Part shown: positions 57,490 through 64,000 of the stretch, piece by piece
Layout of the letters: each line of letters starts with the position of its first letter
Position numbering within the stretch: position 1 is the first letter of the stretch
NCBI GenBank assembly: GCA_001643675.2
Contig: LSRY02000069.1
Span: 169,227 to 233,226, forward strand
Source: Monocercomonoides exilis
Lineage: Eukaryota; Preaxostyla; Oxymonadida; Polymastigidae
Direction of reading: 5' to 3'
Length of the DNA: 64,000 bases
Position numbers and translations under genes: made by a program
The notes under the pieces: model-generated
Told to the model about the DNA's origin: nothing
The model's database searches: none
The model's input: the letters and a program-made list of their open reading frames with translations, nothing else

Positions 57490-58742
57490 TTCAGATTTGT
57501 TTCAATATTTCATAGTGAACAAACTGTCATTTGTTGTGCTATCCTACACAACTTCAACAGTCCTGACACTTCTCTTTATGCATTCAACGCTTCTTTTAAC
57601 TATCAAACACGATTTTTATCAAATTGTCTTGTAAAATATAATGGATCTGAATCTCACAGAGAGAAATTAAGTAGATTATCCTTTTCTGATTTGAATAGAA
57701 ATCTCTTCGAATGGTGCGAATGGAACGATTCAACTGGTGGTAGTGATCATAGTGGTGCACTTTATGTTTCTTGTACAAATGCCAATCTCACAATCATTTC
57801 TTTTTAATTCAATAATTGGTTAACCGAAGATCATGGAGGAGCGTTGTGCTGAAATTGTTTGTTGAATATTGATATGATAAAATCCAATATTTCAAATTAT
57901 TTGCTGCTCATGGAGGAGCAGTCCATACTACAAATCCACAGCAAAATTCTGCTTATTACCATTCAGAAAACAAAGTCGAAAATTGTTCTATCACAAATTG
58001 GTGTGGAACTGGTTTGTATTTTTATATTGGTGCTTTTCCATCAAACAGTCAATTCCTGTTAACAAAATGCCAGTATATTTCAAATTCTGGTGGTAATTCT
58101 GCTGGTTCTCTCACATTTCCAAGTCCACCAGGAAACGATCCAAATCAATTTTTTGTTTATGAGTACAAATTCATAAACAACAAATTGACAAGTTCAACAT
58201 CAACTCTTGGTGGGGCAGGTATTTATTTGTACGTCACTTATTCCTGGATGAGCGGAAATAAATTCATCACATTCTGTTTCTTTGATGGCAACGCTGCAGC
58301 CAATGGCAGAGGGAATGATGTGTTCTTCAGTGGCAGCAGCATTACTCAATCTCCATTCGAGAATTGTGGTTCAACAACACCAACTAAAAGAGTGTGGAAT
58401 GCAGGAACTGCAGATAGCGATGTGTACAATGGCTGGCTCCCCCTCATCTCCCAGAACAAAATAGTCTCAAATGGTGGAAGTGATGTCGATGCCTGTGGCA
58501 GACACCAACATGCCCCATGTGCCACCATCGAGCATGCCCTCACCAGCTTCATTTCCCTCCTGCATGACGCCTTCCTCACATTTCTCACCTCAACGTTTGT
58601 TCCTCTTCAAACACCAACCTTCCGTTCCACAAATGCGAAAATCACAGTAAACGGAAAAATTACTCAATTGCAACCAGTGCAACAAAATGACAACATTTTC
58701 AATCATCATGTTAATTTATTTCTTATCCATCATCGCACATAA
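57490..58742 (+). pseudogene. Beta-helix-like secreted repeat family member, broken
   Basis: Short turns rich in Asn, Ser and Gly typify parallel beta-helix proteins: NSPDTSLYAFNASFNYQTRF near 57,560, and LFEWCEWNDSTGGSDHSGAL near 57,705. Frame breaks near 57,810 and 57,990 separate these from the last piece, 58,014-58,742. That piece carries GNKFITFCFFDGNAAANGRG, ITQSPFENCGSTTPTKRVWN, NGWLPLISQNKIVSNGG and CGRHQHAPCATIEHALTSF. I recall this C-terminal pattern from a large oxymonad family, probably cell-surface or secreted. A fragment of the same family lies at 41.6 kb. Confidence 0.6.
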
Positions 58743-58744
58743 CC

Positions 58745-59185
58745 TCTTCACTCAAACGAAAAAAATGTATTATATGTTCAGTATTTAATTATTAAAGATA
58801 TTTTCATAAATATTTTATGTTATATTTAAATGATTGAACAATTTTACACATGAAATACAACAGACATTTTTTCATAACTTAAAAACCAAATTCAATGCAT
58901 TTGTTATTCATCAATAAAACGACAACCTGCAGACTAGCATTTTTATGTTGTTTTGTTTTTATCAATTCGTTTCCAGCTGTTATATTAATTCGTTTGATAA
59001 AGATAAAAAAACCTTTTTCACAAATAACTTTTCTCTCAAATAATTAATTTATTACCAAACAGAATTTTTGAGAATAAAATTAACATCAACATATGCTAAT
59101 AATTTTTCATGTGCAATTAATTAACATTATAAATTGAAAATTAAAATTGAATAAAATTTAATATTTTCTTAATTTCAAATATGTC
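58745..59185. other. AT-rich spacer
   Basis: No gene or repeat seen before the GATCATGG modules. Confidence 0.55.
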
Positions 59186-59187
59186 GA

Positions 59188-59500
59188 AAGATCATGGCGT
59201 TGTGGGCATTTCATTTTTTTGCTCGAAACAACATAAAATGATATTTAACAACTATCTGGTGTTGAAAAGTCCTCCTCCACTTTTGCCCAAAACGCACAAA
59301 TAATTTGGTTAACTTATGATCAAGAATTTTGAATGTTTTAAAATATATTAATAAGATCATGGGCGTTTTGGTCATTTTATTTTTGCTTAAAACAGCATAA
59401 AATGATATTTTCAGCTTGTAAAGTACAGAAAAAGTGACTTTCAATGTTGACCAAAATGCACAAATAATTTGGTTTTATTATGATCATTAATTTTGGGAAT
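59188..59500 (+). repeat. Two tandem GATCATGG modules upstream of type I copy 3
   Basis: 59,188-59,345 is a diverged version and 59,353-59,500 a version nearly identical to 48,913-49,060. Both contain CATAAAATGATATT and ACAAATAATTTGGTT. They are followed by sequence alignable with the inner part of the type II copy A inverted repeats. Confidence 0.8.
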
Positions 59501-59777
59501 GTGATATTTGTTTGAATATTATTCATTTAATTTGTGAATATTATTGCTTTAATAATGCTTACAAGTCATCAGATAATAGTTTTGTAATTTTTATCGTTCA
59601 ATATGAGGTTAAAAAAATTCTGAAACATATATTTCTTATTTGAGCAAAAATATTGATATTTGGTTTTGTTTATCGAAATTTCTATGTTGAAAATACAATT
59701 AAAACAATAAATGCAGAGCTGTGAAATTTTTATTAATTGATAATAATTCCATAATAAATTTGAAAAAAATCACAAAT

Positions 59778-62700
59778 ATGTCATTTTCTAAACAAGAGTC
59801 AACTCTAAATTCACGGTGCAACGTTCTATGGAAAGAAATACAACGCATCGGTGGAGATGACGTTGATTCATTGCTCGTCTATTTGTTTTACAACTACAGA
59901 AAATCATCTGCAGTTATCAATGATTTACTGAAATCCTTGAATGGTTTCGACTTCAAAATTTTTTGATTGATAATAACTTATATTTTTCTCTTGCAATATT
60001 GATTTTTAATCTATATTTGTTTTTTTGTTATTTAAAAAAAACTCAGAATACTACGAAATACTTCTTAAAGATCTCTCAGTTGTGTACAAGCACGCACAAT
60101 TGCACACGCAAACGATGATCCTTCAAGCACTAACGCGCAATGCATCATTATCTGAACTTCTGGACTATGGATTTGACATCACTGAAGGAAAGTATAATTA
60201 TGCAAAACAAACTCTCACAAAAAACCAAGGATTTTTAATACCGGCACAATTGCCTCACACACCATCGTGTAAAAGTGGTTTGTATTGTATTTTTCTATAA
60301 TTTCATTTTTAACTGTCTTTTTGTTTATTCATTTATTTAACTTTTTTGAGGTCTTAATGAACAAGATTGGGAAAAGGGCAACAATTGGATGTTGGCCCAT
60401 TCCACAGAGGCATCAACTTCACTGCAATCAGCCAAGAAAAACCAAAAAAGTTCCTGATTACGCACAGTTCATTGAGGAATCTGCATGGGATAATATTATC
60501 ATTACAGAAAAAAATAATTCTCACAATATACAATCTTCTCCATCAGAAAAATTATGCCAACAAAATAAAAAATCAAATATTATATCAGGAAAAAAATCTT
60601 CTCCATCTCATGCAGTTAACGATCCTATTAACACTCCACTTCGAGCTGAAAGATGGACTACAAAAATCAAACAAAATAATACACTTCATTACCGTCGAAC
60701 TTCTCCATCACCAATACCATTACATAAACTAGTTAAACAAAAATCACCCTTTTCATCATCTTCTTCTTCCTCTCCTTCTTCTTCTTCTTCTTCTTCCTCC
60801 TCCTCCTCCTCATCATCATCATCATCATCATCTTCTTCTTCTTCTTCTTCTTCTTCTTCCTTCTTCTTCTTCTTCTTCTTCTTCTTCTTCTTCTTCTTCT
60901 TCTTCTTCTTCTTCTTCTTCTTCTTCTTCTTCTTCTTCTTCTTCTTCTTCTTCTTCTTCTTCATCTTCATCATCATCATCTTCATCATCATCTTCATCTT
61001 CATCTTCTTCCTCTTCCTCTTCTTCCTTTTCGATCAAAGTGAAAAGAAAAGATACAATCAATACTTCTCCAGAAGACAAAGCAACTTCATCTTTTTGCAA
61101 CGAAAATATGTGGGTTAGCGGCCAACTTATGGAATATGTCACCTCACCCACTCTTATTCCTCCTCATACATTCCAAAATCTAGTCTCATCTTTCACAAAA
61201 GAGAGCAACATTTCAACACAACTATCAAATTCGAAATGCATGTCAAGCGACAATTCAACAAATATTGATTCATTTATTTCTTCTTCATCCAAATCAAAGG
61301 CTGTTGATTATAAATCCACACCTAATATTCCAATAAAAACAGTAAAAGGGTTAGCAAATCTTGGAAACACATGTTACTTGGCATCTCTTCTGCAATGCTG
61401 GTCCTCGATCTGCAGTTCAAAACCAACGATCTTCACAAAAACACATTCAAATAAGACATTATCTTCTCGAATGATGAGTATTTGCAATCAAATCCTCAAA
61501 GATGGAACAAAAGTGCATTCATGGATCCCATCAGTTGTTAGCAAATGGGAAGACTTTTGCGGATATGGAAGCAAACAGCAGCAGAATGTTTCAGAAGCTT
61601 TCGAAAATCTTCATAAATTGTTTGAAAAAGACGGATTATTAAAACAAGATAGTTTCAATCCAGTTATAATTTCACATATGAAATGCGTGAAATGTCAAAA
61701 ACTCACATCACATATCGACAACATCAACAATAGCATAATCATCAATTCTTCATCTACTCACAATGGTTTATCTTCTTTGTTTTCAACTGAAATACTGGAT
61801 GGAAAAAATAGTGTATATTGTGAAGAGTGCAAAGAAAAATGCTGTACTGCTTGTTGGGAGGAAATGATTTCATTTCCAGAAGTACTAGCCCTCTCCCATG
61901 AATGTGCTGATTCTGCTAGTTCTCCACCTTCTCGAACACTTCTTATCGAGACTGATATGTCGAATAAACGTTCATTTTGCAAAGGATTTGCAAATGAAAA
62001 TAAAACTTCATTTCACAACAAAAATAAAGAAACAACATTCTATCACTTAATTGGACAAATCCTTCATAAACAGTTTGATAATAGCAACGGTCATTACATA
62101 GCCGTTGTGGAAAGAAATAAAGGAATGAAAAAGATGTGGATCACCTGTAACGATGATGATATTGATGCATTTGACAGTGATAAATGGTCAAAGTCATGGA
62201 AAGATCTCTTTTCTCAGGGCTATATTCCTTCTTTATCATTCTACATGAAAGAGAAATCACAATCAACTCAACCAAGTGTCCAATTTGGTGGTTCCTCTTC
62301 TTCATCTTCCTCTTCACAATCCAAAAATATCAACAATTCGTCCACAGAAACAACTCCCCCGTCATCGTTCATCACACCACTGCATTGTTCAACTTCCATT
62401 CCTCAATTAACTTCATCAATCAGAACTGACTATGGATTAGAAGCACTTAAAGAAAAAAGAAAGAAAACGGGCATCTTTTCTCCCAACGAAAAGAGATTAA
62501 TCTTCAAGCCAAAGACGAAATTATGGAAAGAGTTTTCTGAAGAAACAAACATCAAAGTTTCTCTTTCTCACTTCTACAAACTCACCACCAATTTCTCCAA
62601 AGCGAAAAGACGAACGGATCTCTGCGGTATGTGTGAGAAGTTGAACTATCTGGAAAACAAATTGAAGTCATCGCAAAACAAAAATGGACTGTCTGAAGCA

Positions 62701-63726
62701 GAGTTTCATACACTTAAATTACTTCGACAACATCGTCTTGTTGCAGAAATGCAACGAAAACATTATCAATCAACTGTTGATAATCTGAAAGAGAGAAGCA
62801 GTCTTCGTCTTCGACTTCAAAGAGAAATGGAAACTCCCTATCAGAAAAATCAACTTCAACAAGAATTCTTTAATTACCAACAAGTTTCTCAATTCACAAT
62901 CATCTCTCTTCAAAAATTAATAATCAACAAATAAAAAGAACTTTCAACTTCTTCTCCGACTGCCTCTCAAATGATCACAGATTTGTTATTGAGTGTCTAG
63001 AATCTGTGATCAAAAGACACTTCTTCTCAGACACTCACACTTTTAAGTTCTTCTGCGATTCGGGTCCACACAACCGAAATCGCTTCCTCCTTCACTTCAT
63101 TCTCTCCAAACAATCCAAACTTCTCAAAAGAAAAATACCCAACTCAATTTCTTCGCTGAGCACCACGGAAAGAATATTTGTGATAGTGAATTTGGTGCAT
63201 TAGTTAATTCTATCGACAACAATCTTTCGACTGAACACATCACCACTTCATGACTTAATCAACTTCTTCGAAAGCAATATGAATGTTTCGACATCTGTTT
63301 CATCATCATCACAATTTAATGTTTTTGAATCATCCTCATCAAACAACTCCCCATCGTCATCATCTATCAAGGAGTGTGTGCATGAGAGGTACTTTGAAGA
63401 GTATGTACCATCTCAGCAAATTTCATGGCCTTCACTGTCAGTCCCTCACATGAAGGACTACTTATACTTTGAGCGCAAGGGCTCATTTGTCTGCGCATCT
63501 GCTGTTGGATATCTTCCTCAACGCTCTCTGGTTGCACTCGAATCTTCAACAATGAAAGAAAAGGTTCAACGTACAAGGAAGTCCATTTCACTCTGATATC
63601 ACATCATCTAACTCTTCTCTTCTTTCTCAATCTTCTCAAGATCTTCTTTCAAGAAGATTTGATCTTCTTCTTGACTCTTCATCTTTAAATGAATCTCAAA
63701 ATTGTATTAATGGTGTTCCTTTTTAA
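59778..63726 (+). pseudogene. USP-DDE fusion protein, type I copy 3 (multiple small indels)
   Basis: Exon 1 59,778-59,943, intron, exon 2 60,047-60,277, 73-nt intron, exon 3 from 60,351. The USP half is well preserved: NLGNTCYLASLLQC, CVKCQK and CEEC fingers, SNGHYIAVVE, CNDDD. Frameshifts occur near 60,446 (one base short in a run of A), within the TTC repeat (Ser becomes Phe near 60,860), near 62,794 (GG lost), near 62,848 and 62,915 (one A each), and near 63,126, 63,170 and 63,245. Most are homopolymer or dinucleotide length changes, so assembly error is a real alternative to decay. The DDE-like residues are all encoded if the frame is corrected. Confidence 0.7.
60768..61035 (+). repeat. 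TTC/TCC/TCA low-complexity tract
   Basis: Long pure TTC run (about 60,860-60,960) flanked by TCA/TCC variants. It encodes the Ser linker of copy 3 and, after slippage, a Phe homopolymer. Confidence 0.95.
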
Positions 63727-63760
63727 GAAACTAGTTGTTGTGTAATGCTCAGCTGGCACT

Positions 63761-63879
63761 CTATCGGAAGGGTGCTGGACATGACTGTTCGTATTAGATA
63801 TTGCAGCCTTCGGGCTGCTTTATCCGGACCTGGATACGACGAACAGCCTCCCAGGTGCACAACAGTTAGAATCCGATTG
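63761..63879 (+). ncRNA. Conserved structured RNA block, copy 3
   Basis: Third copy of the block, 34 nt after the gene's stop. All helices except one outer pair (CTATCGGA instead of CAATCGGA) are unchanged, although the gene upstream has accumulated many indels and there is an extra base just before the block. Confidence 0.6.
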
Positions 63880-64000
63880 TTTTCTTGTGCTTTTTGTCCC
63901 GATAATGTCCCTATTTTCATTTATAGTCCCGAATGCAAATTATAAACCTGAATAAGCCGAAATTCATTTTTTGATGGGTGTTGTGAAGAGTTTCAATGTG

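Larger units (their letters stand above)
59188..64000 (+). mobile_element. Type I USP-DDE element, copy 3 (runs off window)
   Basis: GATCATGG modules, three-exon gene, structured RNA, and the beginning of the same 3' flank as copy 1 (TTTTTTGATGGGTGTTGTGA at 63,966). The right end lies outside the window. Confidence 0.7.

Overview
This is eukaryotic nuclear DNA from a metamonad-like protist, most probably an oxymonad close to Monocercomonoides. GT-AG introns interrupt the best-preserved genes in consistent phase. Spacers are very AT-rich, while coding blocks are richer in G+C and full of Ser, Glu and Lys homopolymers. Remnants of two multicopy protein families, at 26.5-27.5 kb and at 41.6 and 57.5-58.7 kb, resemble families I remember from that genome. 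The organism call rests on memory, not on a search. I see no rRNA, canonical tRNA or CRISPR array.

The window is a mosaic of mobile elements and broken host genes. The main story is six copies of genes encoding a ubiquitin-specific-protease-like (USP, peptidase C19) domain. Type I genes (9.0-12.9 kb plus; 28.9-32.8 kb minus; 59.8-63.7 kb plus) have three exons and encode about 1250 residues: a new N-terminal domain, a Ser-rich linker, a USP domain, then a DDE-like transposase/integrase domain. Each is followed at once by a conserved block that folds into a long hairpin capped by a UUCG tetraloop. Type II genes (1.76-4.2 kb minus; 39.6-41.2 kb plus; 49.3-52.75 kb minus) have a 184-nt first exon, a phase-1 intron, a Ser- or Gln-rich region and the USP domain, but no DDE domain. 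Two of them sit between inverted repeats. Type I and type II share a subterminal repeat module, so they look like one family, perhaps autonomous and non-autonomous forms. The protease triad, oxyanion Asn and CxxC pairs survive in nearly every copy despite wide divergence.

Other mobile DNA includes a 3.9-kb element with perfect 15-bp inverted repeats and a perfect 10-bp target duplication (24.16-28.06 kb) that carries a host-gene fragment; a 592-bp foldback with 271-nt arms (8.36-8.95 kb); a 250-bp MITE (5.28-5.53 kb); and two copies of a 93-96 bp MITE (24.0 and 33.5 kb).

Host material is mostly degenerate. It includes HEAT/ARM-like solenoids (16.5-21.5 kb minus; 33.9-35.4 kb plus), an AT-hook protein (21.7-23.1 kb minus), Trp-rich Sfi1-like and coiled-coil segments (14.4-15.9 kb minus; 35.5-37.7 kb plus), an RRM plus SURP protein like the U2 snRNP factor U2SURP/SR140 (37.75-39.5 kb plus), and two diverged copies of a Lys/Glu-rich gene (1-960 and 42.4-44.4 kb, minus). 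Only the type II gene at 49.3-52.75 kb and the one at 1.76-4.2 kb look fully intact.
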